Source: a virus. From it: DNA of 50,891 bases. The DNA is taken from positions 1 to 50,891 of IMG/VR virus record IMGVR_UViG_3300027733_000071; one strand, 5' to 3'. The translations under genes and the position numbers were made by a program. A model generated the notes under the pieces. It had not been told where the DNA came from. It did no database searches and saw only the letters and a list, made by a program, of their open reading frames with translations. Shown one piece after another: positions 1 through 7,601 of the stretch (position 1 is its first letter; each line of letters opens with the position of its first letter).

Positions 1-46
1 GTTGAATACCGGGTTGAATCTTTAAATTGACAACGTTTGCTGTCAA
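1..46 (-). CDS. Virion structural protein, N-terminal 15 codons only (cut by window edge)
   Basis: A TTG start at base 46 overlaps the TGA stop of the neighbouring gene (43-45). A very strong Shine-Dalgarno site, AAGGAGG, lies six bases upstream. The visible peptide reads MTANVVNLKIQPGIQ. From memory, the 'KIQPGIQ' start is typical of a large structural protein found after tail genes in many environmental short-tailed phages. Only the start is present, so the length and function cannot be judged. The TTG start is supported by the Shine-Dalgarno spacing rather than by any alternative ATG. Confidence 0.55.
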   Translation of the reverse strand, partial: MTANVVNLKIQPGIQ

Positions 47-1284
47 AACCCACCTCCTTGAATGCCATTTGAGAATACGCCTGTGCCTGCAATGGTTAAA
101 CCTGTTGCGTTGTAATACCCTCGTTGCACGTTAGAAAGCACAAACCCTACTTGGCCTGCTGCAGGTAAGTATAAGCCTGAGTTCAAGTCGCCTGAGAATT
201 TTAATGAAGGCACCGCAAGTGAGCCATTGCCTAGTGTTAGTGATGTAAGTGAGCTTGATGAGCCAGACGCGGCATTATATACATTGGTGCCGTCGCAAAT
301 AAGAACTAATGAGTCGCCTTGCGGAATGGTAACAGTAGTTCCCCCAAAAACTGCAGTCTTTACTGTTAGTGTGTACGCGCCAGTTGTGTTGTTAGTCACT
401 GTGTATAGCTGTACAGTTGAAGGCACTACAATAAGCTGATTACTTGTTAGTGCGCCTGTGTATATCTGTATGGTGTTAGCAGCTTGTGCGCTTGTTAATG
501 TGTAAGTACCACCTGTAACTGCTAATGCTAAAAGCGTGTACGCAAAAGTATTTGATCGACCGTACGCGTAGGTGTACCATGTAGAGCCGCTTGACACTAA
601 TACAAGCGACTCAGTTAGCTGTAATTGCTGACTTGCATTACCGTCAATCGTGTCAGCGCCTACAGGCGTAAGTGTTAGTATTCCTGTGCCGTCATTCTTA
701 AAGATAGTGAACCAGTTAGCGCCTACAGTAGCTGCTGACGGTAGTGTGAATGTGCCCACGCCACTAAGCCACACGTTCATCTGAGCACGAGCTGTGCTTG
801 TTAATGTTGTACTTGAATAGTATTGCTGAACTAAATATTGCTGATTAAGCGTGGCGCCAATTGCAACAAGCCCGTACCCTGCAAGATCAGATGCGTTTGC
901 TGCTGATGTACCTGCGCCAAACGTGATTGTAGTCCACGTACCTGCAGTGGTTGCGTTACTAGTTAGATAAATGTAATACGCAATGCTAGGCGCTGCTGAT
1001 ACAATTGTGCCGCCAGATGCATTCTTAATAATGACATTAATATTTGACGCGCTAGTATTTCTAATTAATACAGCTTGACCAACAGAGACCTGCTCAGCAG
1101 AAGGAAAGATTAATGCTAAACCGTTAGTCGAGGCGGTTACATCAATAATATTCGCAACAATGTCTGATGTATTGCCGTTTACCGGCCATTCCAGCGTTGT
1201 ATCTGCAGTGATACTTAACGATTCATAACCAACCTGAGAAGGCGATACGGTTTGATTTGTAAAGGGGTTTACGTAAGATGTCAT
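43..1284 (-). CDS. Putative tail/virion structural protein (413 aa)
   Basis: The protein is rich in Thr, Ser, Ala and Gly, with alternating beta-type sequence and almost no charged residues, as is usual for phage fibre or tail proteins. It contains several similar modules in which a short string of beta residues ends in a Gly-Thr-x-Val or Gly-Ser-x-x-Tyr turn, which suggests a repeated beta-sandwich. The C-terminus ends GGGF, like the 670-aa fibre encoded at 7602-9614. I chose the ATG at 1284, one base after the upstream stop. An in-frame start at 1320 would overlap the adaptor gene by 35 bases and adds residues that do not fit. The exact role is unknown. Confidence 0.6.
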   Translation of the reverse strand: MTSYVNPFTNQTVSPSQVGYESLSITADTTLEWPVNGNTSDIVANIIDVTASTNGLALIFPSAEQVSVGQAVLIRNTSASNINVIIKNASGGTIVSAAPSIAYYIYLTSNATTAGTWTTITFGAGTSAANASDLAGYGLVAIGATLNQQYLVQQYYSSTTLTSTARAQMNVWLSGVGTFTLPSAATVGANWFTIFKNDGTGILTLTPVGADTIDGNASQQLQLTESLVLVSSGSTWYTYAYGRSNTFAYTLLALAVTGGTYTLTSAQAANTIQIYTGALTSNQLIVVPSTVQLYTVTNNTTGAYTLTVKTAVFGGTTVTIPQGDSLVLICDGTNVYNAASGSSSSLTSLTLGNGSLAVPSLKFSGDLNSGLYLPAAGQVGFVLSNVQRGYYNATGLTIAGTGVFSNGIQGGGF

Positions 1285-1285
1285 A

Positions 1286-1921
1286 TTAAGAGTCCATTGC
1301 AACAGCTTGGCGATCAGCAATACGCAGTTGATCTTCTGCTTTTAAGACTGACATCGCTTCGCTATATTTTTGTTGAAAGATTTGACGTTGGTCATTCTTT
1401 AAAAATGGCATTGCTTGCAATAACGTGCCATATAACATAGCATTAGGTGCATTCTGTGTTAGCCAGTTTGTCTGATTTGAAGAATCGAGAGGCTGTAAGC
1501 GTTCATAAAACAACACTTGAAAGTTATACGCCTGATCCGGCGTTGGAGACACAAGCCAATGATCATAGTCATAATCGGCGTAATACAAGGGAAGGCCTGC
1601 AGTAGCGCCTGTATTGTAGTTGAGTAGATATTCATACTTTCTTAGAAGTACAGGCGAGGGCCCAACTGGTGCACTAGACGTTACATTAAATGATACTGTC
1701 TTACGCCATCTTGCAGGCTTAGGTATTATAGCATTATTTGCAACCATTGCGCTTTGCACAACCTGCTGCTGCCCTAAAGTCTTGATTTCTTGTGCAATCT
1801 CAAACTCGCATAACGTGATGAATGTAGGAATTTGATTAACAACCGCGGCGTCATTTCTCTCTAAGTACTGTTCGACAGCGCTAGTAAGCGAATTATAAGT
1901 CAGAACAAAAGACGCTGTCAT
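1286..1921 (-). CDS. Head-tail adaptor/connector-like protein (211 aa)
   Basis: The N-terminal half (residues 5-60) is helical and carries the pattern seen in short-tail phage adaptor proteins, with a Leu-Glu-Arg-Asn-Asp segment followed by a long helix. The middle has an aromatic region (YYADYDYDHW, about 120-130) and a 'PTPDQAYNFQVLFYERL' strand. The C-terminus is a helix of Gln, Lys and Glu. This matches my recollection of the SU10/VpV262-type adaptor family that docks on the portal. The 352-aa protein at 9991-11049 has the same overall plan with an added domain, so the phage appears to have two members. Function is inferred from pattern and context. Confidence 0.5.
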   Translation of the reverse strand: MTASFVLTYNSLTSAVEQYLERNDAAVVNQIPTFITLCEFEIAQEIKTLGQQQVVQSAMVANNAIIPKPARWRKTVSFNVTSSAPVGPSPVLLRKYEYLLNYNTGATAGLPLYYADYDYDHWLVSPTPDQAYNFQVLFYERLQPLDSSNQTNWLTQNAPNAMLYGTLLQAMPFLKNDQRQIFQQKYSEAMSVLKAEDQLRIADRQAVAMDS

Positions 1922-1977
1922 ATTTTCCCTATCGAGTTAGTTATCATTTTATACTTGTTCTTAAAGAATGAAAACCG

Positions 1978-2406
1978 TTAAGCATACAATCTAGTACCTG
2001 TTTTATCAATAATTAGAGCTTGTTTACGTGGCGCATTGTGAATTGAGTTTGGAATGCTAATATGCGTCCATCTGTCAAACTCACGAATAATCTGGTCATA
2101 TCCTAAATCTGATGCTATTACAGCTTTAACTACTTCATCAGGCGTCATGCTTGGAACTCTTATGTCCGCAGCGCAACCAACTCTGTGCTGACTAGTATCT
2201 TTAGAACCCACAGCATCATTAACCAATTTACTGCGGAAAGCGCTATTAACCATAATGGGTTTGCCCCCCAGTAATGTTTTAACTTGTTCCAGAAACTCTG
2301 CCAAGCGCGTAAGATTAGCAAGTTCAGCATCATTTGGAGTATTGTCAAATTGACGGTGATCTGTGTGCGTAAGTTCTTCAATTGTAAAGTGCTCCGTTAA
2401 GTTCAT
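1978..2406 (-). CDS. Endolysin, M15-family zinc peptidase (142 aa)
   Basis: The protein has the peptidase M15A layout. A SAFRS segment (55-59) precedes His74 and Asp81 in the HRVGCAAD motif, and the third ligand is His115 in WTHIS. These are the expected zinc ligands of a D-Ala-D-Ala or L-Ala-D-Glu peptidase. It would cut peptidoglycan cross-links to release virions. There is no signal peptide, so it should depend on the holin encoded just upstream, whose stop overlaps this start by four bases. The length is typical of compact M15 endolysins. The family assignment is firm; the exact bond cut is not known. Confidence 0.85.
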   Translation of the reverse strand: MNLTEHFTIEELTHTDHRQFDNTPNDAELANLTRLAEFLEQVKTLLGGKPIMVNSAFRSKLVNDAVGSKDTSQHRVGCAADIRVPSMTPDEVVKAVIASDLGYDQIIREFDRWTHISIPNSIHNAPRKQALIIDKTGTRLYA

Positions 2407-2801
2407 TTTTTAGCTTTCATATCCATGATTTTCTCAAGAGTCCTGCCGCCAAAGTAAAAGGACATTATGAGCATACCCCACTGCCCGAGCAACTCTACAT
2501 AGTTGTTGTTTACCTCAATATCCCATGCACTCATCATAGCAAAGGTTGTGTATGTCATTAGGATAAATACCAGCGTCATAGGTCGTATGTTCTTAGACAG
2601 CCAAGAGTCCGACATCATGTCGGCTTGTAATCGTTTAGTCAACTCTTGTTGCTCGCTTACATCTGCCTGTAACTGAGCCAGCTCACCGTTTTGGGCTAAT
2701 GTTGCTAGGTCTAACTGTGCCTTAGCTTTAGCCTCTGGATCAGGAATGAGTTTATCAATTAACTTACCACCTATATTAAGTATTGCATCAAGTCCTAACA
2801 T
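2403..2801 (-). CDS. Holin, three-transmembrane (GTA/3TM) type (132 aa)
   Basis: An amphipathic N-terminal helix with the turn 'KLIDKLIPDPEAKAKAQ' is followed by a Gln/Glu-rich linker and then two strong hydrophobic segments at about residues 75-95 and 105-120. The 'SWLSKNIRPMTL' motif just before the first of these is characteristic of the 3TM holin family, as I recall it. The C-terminus is basic. The gene sits directly upstream of the endolysin (four-base overlap). It would form the membrane lesion that lets the endolysin reach the cell wall and set lysis timing. Confidence 0.8.
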   Translation of the reverse strand: MLGLDAILNIGGKLIDKLIPDPEAKAKAQLDLATLAQNGELAQLQADVSEQQELTKRLQADMMSDSWLSKNIRPMTLVFILMTYTTFAMMSAWDIEVNNNYVELLGQWGMLIMSFYFGGRTLEKIMDMKAKK

Positions 2802-3064
2802 TATTTCCTCTTTTCACGTTCTTCAAGTAACTGCACTTTAACTTGTAGTTGATGGATGTCTTTATAAACTTCTTCTTTAAGTCTATGCCTTGCCTCGGCA
2901 GACAAAGGTGAGTCAGTCGGCACATTTTCTTTAGTAATTAGTGCTGGCATCTGCCCTTCAATCTTAGTCAGCCGTGTAGAGAAGTCTGATACTTGCCCAA
3001 GGAGCCATGCAAGACAGGCTACAACAATTGGCAATACCGCTTTTAGAACGTCTTGAATGTTCAT
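2801..3064 (-). CDS. Small membrane-anchored coiled-coil protein of the lysis cassette (87 aa)
   Basis: One N-terminal transmembrane helix (about residues 7-24, AVLPIVVACLAWLLGQ) is followed by a charged helical tail (about 60-87) with heptad-like spacing. This N-in, C-out single-pass plan fits an inner-membrane spanin or an antiholin-like regulator. The gene lies between two other lysis-region membrane protein genes and overlaps the holin start by one base and the upstream gene by four. No o-spanin partner with a lipobox was found in this cassette. The role in lysis is inferred from topology and place only. Confidence 0.5.
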   Translation of the reverse strand: MNIQDVLKAVLPIVVACLAWLLGQVSDFSTRLTKIEGQMPALITKENVPTDSPLSAEARHRLKEEVYKDIHQLQVKVQLLEEREKRK

Positions 3065-3267
3065 TTAATAGAAAAATAATGAGAGAAAAACCCTACCAAA
3101 GAACTTATTGCTGAGACAAAAAGCATCCCAGCCCATAAGCCGCCTTTAGATTTGTTAGCCATTGCTAAAAGCGTTTTAACATCATCACGCAATTCAGAAA
3201 CTTCTTTTTCCATAGTCTCTAATTTTTGCCACATAACGCCAACTTTCACAGGGTCTATCTCCGCCAT
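3061..3267 (-). CDS. XhlA-like coiled-coil membrane protein (68 aa)
   Basis: A coiled-coil N-terminus (about 10-42, with repeated Leu/Met/Val at heptad positions) leads into a single C-terminal transmembrane helix (about 43-62) and a short end. This is the plan of haemolysin XhlA-type proteins, which often accompany holins and endolysins. It is encoded first in the three membrane genes of the lysis cassette and overlaps the next gene by four bases. It could act as a holin accessory or a lysis timer. I see no catalytic motif. The family link is by topology. Confidence 0.5.
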   Translation of the reverse strand: MAEIDPVKVGVMWQKLETMEKEVSELRDDVKTLLAMANKSKGGLWAGMLFVSAISSLVGFFSHYFSIK

Positions 3268-3270
3268 ACG

Positions 3271-3480
3271 TTACTCTTTCTTAGCTAATGCTTCCTTTAG
3301 TAGAGTAATAAATGCGTTCTTACCAACAGATAATTGGTCAAGTTGGAACTGTGCAGAACCAATCTTTCTATCCAAATCAAGGCAGTGGTTAAAAAGATGT
3401 TGCTGTTCTTGCGTTAAGTCCTCATACGCATACTCTACATCGTCAATCGTGATTTGAGTTTTTTTCGTGTTTTCACTCAT
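3271..3480 (-). CDS. DUF6447-like small protein (69 aa)
   Basis: The sequence starts with a short disordered stretch, followed by 'ITIDDVEYAYEDLTQEQQ' and then a helical hairpin containing 'LDRKIGSAQFQLDQL' and a Lys-rich end. The combination of an ITIDG/D-x-EY strand with two helices matches my memory of DUF6447, a common small phage protein of unknown function that often lies near tail or lysis genes. It has no transmembrane segment. The start is preceded by a good ribosome site (AGGAGAATGAA). Confidence 0.5.
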   Translation of the reverse strand: MSENTKKTQITIDDVEYAYEDLTQEQQHLFNHCLDLDRKIGSAQFQLDQLSVGKNAFITLLKEALAKKE

Positions 3481-3514
3481 TTCATTCTCCTAGGTTGTAC
3501 TACGGTTTAAAAAT

Positions 3515-3835
3515 CTATACGGTTGCCCAAGGTAGCGGTGTATTTGCAGGGCTAACAGGTGGTGTAATTAGGCTGTCAATCTGCCCTTGTACACAAGACT
3601 GTGCGCTGTCTATTTGGTTCTCAGGAATCCAACTAATTACTAACGCCTCAGTTAGATTTGCATAAGGCACAAATGTAGTTTGGTCTGTAGAGTCAAATGT
3701 TGTGTTGCCACCAATAGATGCAGTATAAGTGCCGTCTACTCCTGTTACTTCCCATAGTGCGTTAATCACATAGTTGGGGTCAGGCTGTTGTACTGTGTAC
3801 ATTGCTGTGATGCGTGTTGTAAATACTGTTGCCAT
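3515..3835 (-). CDS. DUF7936-like phage protein (106 aa)
   Basis: The protein has an MATVFTTRITAMYTV start, a central beta-rich part (VDGTYTASIGGNTTF), and an 'LTEALVISWI' helix. It ends in a Pro-rich tail (PPVSPANTPLPW). This is a widespread small protein encoded just downstream of tail-fibre genes in environmental phages. The family label is from memory and the function is unknown; a fibre-associated or chaperone role would fit the position. A clear Shine-Dalgarno site (AAGGAGAATTAAA) precedes the ATG. Confidence 0.45.
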   Translation of the reverse strand: MATVFTTRITAMYTVQQPDPNYVINALWEVTGVDGTYTASIGGNTTFDSTDQTTFVPYANLTEALVISWIPENQIDSAQSCVQGQIDSLITPPVSPANTPLPWATV

Positions 3836-3850
3836 TTTAATTCTCCTTAA

Positions 3851-4162
3851 TTAAGGTTTAGGATATTTATCTTTTACTGCTTGAATTGTTGATTTCCAAA
3901 CGTCATATCCACCGTTATACAACAAGTCAAATTGGTCTTCAAACGAAGGATATTCTGCTCTACGTTTTTGTGCGTATGTAATAACAACTTCTGGTGGGTT
4001 TTGTCTACGCTTTTCATCTTCAATTGCAAATGCAACTAATCCATCAAGTTCGGATTCATCGTTTGCTACAACAAGATTGTATTTTTTTTCTACGCCATTA
4101 ACTTCAGTAGTGACCTCAAAAATATTATCACCAAAAGGTAGTTTTTTATGTGTGTATGCCAT
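3851..4162 (-). CDS. Putative tail-fibre-associated small protein, XkdW-like tail end (103 aa)
   Basis: The N-terminal half is a small beta domain (residues 1-50). The C-terminal half contains 'RRAEYPSFEDQFDLLYNGGYDVWKS' split over positions 67-91, followed by Val-Lys-x-Lys-Tyr-Pro-Lys-Pro at the end. The YPSxxDQFD...KYPKP pattern recurs in small phage proteins located beside fibre genes and in XkdW-like proteins. It sits directly downstream of the giant fibre, so a fibre-assembly or accessory role is plausible but unproven. Confidence 0.45.
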   Translation of the reverse strand: MAYTHKKLPFGDNIFEVTTEVNGVEKKYNLVVANDESELDGLVAFAIEDEKRRQNPPEVVITYAQKRRAEYPSFEDQFDLLYNGGYDVWKSTIQAVKDKYPKP

Positions 4163-4172
4163 TTATATTTCC

Positions 4173-7100
4173 TTATCCGTTTGTCCGTGTTCTAAAAGAC
4201 ATAAATGCAAAAGATGCCGATGAGCCATAATTATTTGTCCATACATAACCATTTACGGCTCCGCTATAAGCCAAAGTCCCAACTTGACTAGATGAATTGG
4301 CTACAACAGCAGTACTTCCAGCACCCATAATGTAAATTGTTGTGTGTCCACTAGTCCAATTAGTTACGTTAATTACACCTGAAAAATCTTGAAAATTAAT
4401 AGTTCCACCATTAGCAACAGTAACATAACCAAGTGTTGTATCTAAAGAATAGGCAGTACCACCGTTAGTTGCAGTAACTGCAAACGCACCCCCCGTACTA
4501 AACCAACCACGAGGGTTCCCATCGCCATCAGATAAGACGATGTTGTTACTTGCTGTACGGATGTCTAAGCCACCTTGATTGCCGCTGTATGAGCCAAGGA
4601 TGGTGTTCTTGGAGCCAGTAGTCATCGCCCTTCCACTACCTGTTCCATAAAAGGAATTTCCGCTTCCAGTGGTAACAAGTTCACCACACCCACCCCAAAC
4701 GCCAGACCAGTCATTTCCAACAAACGTATTTGCAAAACCTGTAATCAAACTTACGCCAGCGCCATACCCAATACCAATATTTGACGCTCCAGTAGTGTTG
4801 CTTTGAAGTGCGCCTCTTCCTATTGCTACGTTATTTGTACCAGTAGTGTTTGAATAAAGGGCTTGGAAACCAACTGCTACTAATCTAACTCCTGTCGTAT
4901 TGCTGTATGCCGCCTGATACCCTACAGCAACTTGCTCAGATGCGGTGGTGTTATTTCCCAATGCGCCCCCACCAATTGCCACATTATTTGCGCCAGTAGT
5001 GTTGTTATAAAAAGTACCTGAACCTATGGCAATGTTTTCCCCGCCAGTAGTATTTTTATACCCTGCTGACTGCCCTAAAAACACAAGTCCTACACCAGTA
5101 GTATTAGAATATCCTGCTGTATAACCTACTGCTACATTGTATGAGGCGGTGGTGTTTGATTGAAGTGAACCTACACCAAGTGCTGTGTTGTAGCCGCCAG
5201 AAGTGTTTGTATACAATGACGCTTGACCAATAGCAGTATTATAAATACCAGTAGTGTTTGCTTGTAGCGAATTACTACCAAACGCAGAATTTGCATAGCC
5301 ACTTGTAGTAGCCGTCATGGACAAATGACCAAATGCGCTATTGGAGTTTGTTGTGGATTGTGCCGCTAGTGCTTGATAACCAACAGCAGTAGAATTATAT
5401 CCAGTAGTGTTAGCAGTCATTGCTTGGTAGCCAACTGCCGTGTTACCTGTAGCGGTGGTGTTGTTAAAAAGTGCTTGATTTCCAACCGCTACGTTAGCAG
5501 CGCCTATAGTGTTAGCATACAGAGAGAAAAAACCAACACCCACGTTGTAGTTACCAGTTGTATTACTGGCAACTGAATTCCCACCACAACCAGTGTTGTA
5601 TTCCCCTGTTGTATTAAAAAACAGCGAATATGAACCAACGCCTGTGTTACTAGAACCAGTAGTAACAGCCAAAGCATTTGCGCCAAACGCAGTATTGTCC
5701 GTTCCTGTAGTGTTGGCATTAAGAGCAGACGCACCTGTTGCTGTATTACGAGTACCTGTCGTATTACTATAAAGTGCCGTATAACCTACTGCGGTGTTAC
5801 CTGCACCAGTTGTGTTTGAATACCCTGCTTGATAACCTACTGCTGTAAGAGCAGAACCTGTCGTGTTTGAGTATGCTGATTGATAACCTACGGCTGTGTT
5901 ATTAGAGGCGGTGGTGCTATATCGTAATGCTTGCATACCAAGGGCGGTATTACTAGAACCTGTGCTGTTTTGATAAAATGCTTCACTACCCAAGGCAGTG
6001 TTGTTAGCACCTGTCGTATTAGTACCCATACTAATATAACCAACTGCCGTATTATTACTTGCGGTATTGTTATATAAAGGACCCGGAAGGGAGCCAATTA
6101 TACCTGAGCCAATAGCAGTATTATTACTGCCTGTTTGATTTGTATATAACGATAAAGTTCCTATTGCTACGTTTGCAAATCCTGTAGTATTTAACTGTGA
6201 TGCGCCATACCCAACTGCTGTGTTGTTTGAGGCGGTGGTATTGTTGCTTAATGCATAGGTTCCTACACCAGTATTTCCAGAACCTGTTGTTGTGGCTGAT
6301 AAAGCAGTACGCCCAACCGCCACATTAAATTGCCCAGAAGTGCAACTTTGTAAAGCAGAGTCACCAACAGCAGTATGCTCACCACCAGTAGCAGCCCCCT
6401 GCATTGCATTAAAACCTATAGCAGTACAGTTTGCAGCGGTTACTAGATAACCTGCCCTGTGTCCAAAAAAAGCATTGGATGTTGAGGTAGTTCCGCTATA
6501 ACCTGCTTCGTATCCTACTGCTGTATTATTAGAGGCGGTGGTGTTACTTGCAAGTGCGGTATAACCAACAGCCGTGTTTTTTGTCCCAGTAGTATTTGCA
6601 GACAAAGCGGCTTGCCCAAAAGCAGTTATACTCCCTGTAGTATTACTATACCCAGCAGTTTGACCAAAAGCAGTTATAACCCCTGTTGTATTACTATATC
6701 CTGCTTGGTAGCCTACGGCTGTGTTATTAGAGGCGGTGGTGTTTGAGTTTAATGCGTTGTTACCAACAGCCACATTATAAGCACCTGTTGTATTGGTAAT
6801 CATTGCAGCATGACCAATAGCGGTATTGTAATCAGAAGTGGCTGCATTTAAAGCCTGTCTTCCAACGGCAGTATTAAAGTTTCCTGCTGTGTTTGTTCTT
6901 AATGCTGTATATCCTATTGCGGTATTGTATCCACCAGTAGTTGTTGAATATGCTGCTTGATACCCTAAAGCAGTATTATGTTCTCCTGTTGTTCCACTAT
7001 ACGATGCTTGGTAACCTACTGCCGTGTTAAGGCTACCAGTTGTATTAGCCGTTAATGCACTTGCACCAACCGCAGTATTACCGCTTACAGCACCAGCCCC

Positions 7101-7565
7101 ACGACCAACAGTAAGACCATAAACAGTTAAGTCAGTACCAGAGTATAAAAGGTTGGCTGAGTCTGTTAATAAACCCGCGGTGGTTGCGTAAGGTACACGA
7201 CCACTTGTTAGGCTAGAGAATGTAATCGAGCCTGATGATGTCAACCCTGTCAGCCCTGTCAGAATACCTGCATCGCTTAATATGCCAACTGAGTTCTGTA
7301 TTAACTTGCCTGTTGTTAAATCAAACCTTGCTAGGGCGTTGTCTGTAGCACTTGCTGGGCCAACCACATCACCTGATGCGCCTGAAGTTGAAGCAAGCAG
7401 TGTGACTACGCCTGAGTTATTCTTATAATAAAGCTTACCGTCGGTGTAGTTAATAGCAAGTTCTGCACCAGTAGTTGCGCTTGTGGTTAGATTAGCTGAA
7501 GATGGCACAGCAGCAGCTGTTCCACTAGCATAAATTAAAATTGGTGTGTATCCTGTAGCTGCCAT
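4173..7565 (-). CDS. Giant repeat tail fibre/adhesin (1130 aa)
   Basis: The N-terminal 160 residues contain fibre-type segments (DGKLYYKNNSG; DVVGPASATDNALARFD). About 48 tandem copies of a 17-residue unit, consensus NTAVGYQALYSNTTGxx, cover roughly residues 160-990. A C-terminal domain (about 1000-1130) contains a 'NGGTINFQDFSGVINVTNW' strand and ends in RTRTNG. The repeats resemble the left-handed beta-roll of trimeric adhesin heads (Gly, Asn and small residues at fixed steps), so I expect a long, stiff, trimeric shaft. It probably acts in receptor binding. It follows a second fibre gene, and two small accessory proteins are encoded downstream. There are no frameshifts. Confidence 0.8.
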   Translation of the reverse strand: MAATGYTPILIYASGTAAAVPSSANLTTSATTGAELAINYTDGKLYYKNNSGVVTLLASTSGASGDVVGPASATDNALARFDLTTGKLIQNSVGILSDAGILTGLTGLTSSGSITFSSLTSGRVPYATTAGLLTDSANLLYSGTDLTVYGLTVGRGAGAVSGNTAVGASALTANTTGSLNTAVGYQASYSGTTGEHNTALGYQAAYSTTTGGYNTAIGYTALRTNTAGNFNTAVGRQALNAATSDYNTAIGHAAMITNTTGAYNVAVGNNALNSNTTASNNTAVGYQAGYSNTTGVITAFGQTAGYSNTTGSITAFGQAALSANTTGTKNTAVGYTALASNTTASNNTAVGYEAGYSGTTSTSNAFFGHRAGYLVTAANCTAIGFNAMQGAATGGEHTAVGDSALQSCTSGQFNVAVGRTALSATTTGSGNTGVGTYALSNNTTASNNTAVGYGASQLNTTGFANVAIGTLSLYTNQTGSNNTAIGSGIIGSLPGPLYNNTASNNTAVGYISMGTNTTGANNTALGSEAFYQNSTGSSNTALGMQALRYSTTASNNTAVGYQSAYSNTTGSALTAVGYQAGYSNTTGAGNTAVGYTALYSNTTGTRNTATGASALNANTTGTDNTAFGANALAVTTGSSNTGVGSYSLFFNTTGEYNTGCGGNSVASNTTGNYNVGVGFFSLYANTIGAANVAVGNQALFNNTTATGNTAVGYQAMTANTTGYNSTAVGYQALAAQSTTNSNSAFGHLSMTATTSGYANSAFGSNSLQANTTGIYNTAIGQASLYTNTSGGYNTALGVGSLQSNTTASYNVAVGYTAGYSNTTGVGLVFLGQSAGYKNTTGGENIAIGSGTFYNNTTGANNVAIGGGALGNNTTASEQVAVGYQAAYSNTTGVRLVAVGFQALYSNTTGTNNVAIGRGALQSNTTGASNIGIGYGAGVSLITGFANTFVGNDWSGVWGGCGELVTTGSGNSFYGTGSGRAMTTGSKNTILGSYSGNQGGLDIRTASNNIVLSDGDGNPRGWFSTGGAFAVTATNGGTAYSLDTTLGYVTVANGGTINFQDFSGVINVTNWTSGHTTIYIMGAGSTAVVANSSSQVGTLAYSGAVNGYVWTNNYGSSASFAFMSFRTRTNG
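4590..7090 (-). repeat. Array of about 48 degenerate 51-bp coding repeats (17 aa each)
   Basis: The period of 17 codons can be followed directly from the recurring Asn-Thr-Ala-(Val/Ile)-Gly and Asn-Thr-Thr-Gly blocks in the translation. Some units are 16 or shorter, for example near NAATSDY, where one residue is missing. Subgroups share a longer pattern (NTTASNNTAVGY), which suggests recent multi-unit duplications. Boundaries are approximate. Confidence 0.8.
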
Positions 7566-7601
7566 ATCATATTCCTTTTAGCAAATTATATATTAAAAGC
7601 A

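Noticed and set aside
4590-7090. Regular 51-bp repeats that might suggest a CRISPR array
   Set aside because: They are coding repeats in one open frame with 17-residue periodicity and no unique spacers.
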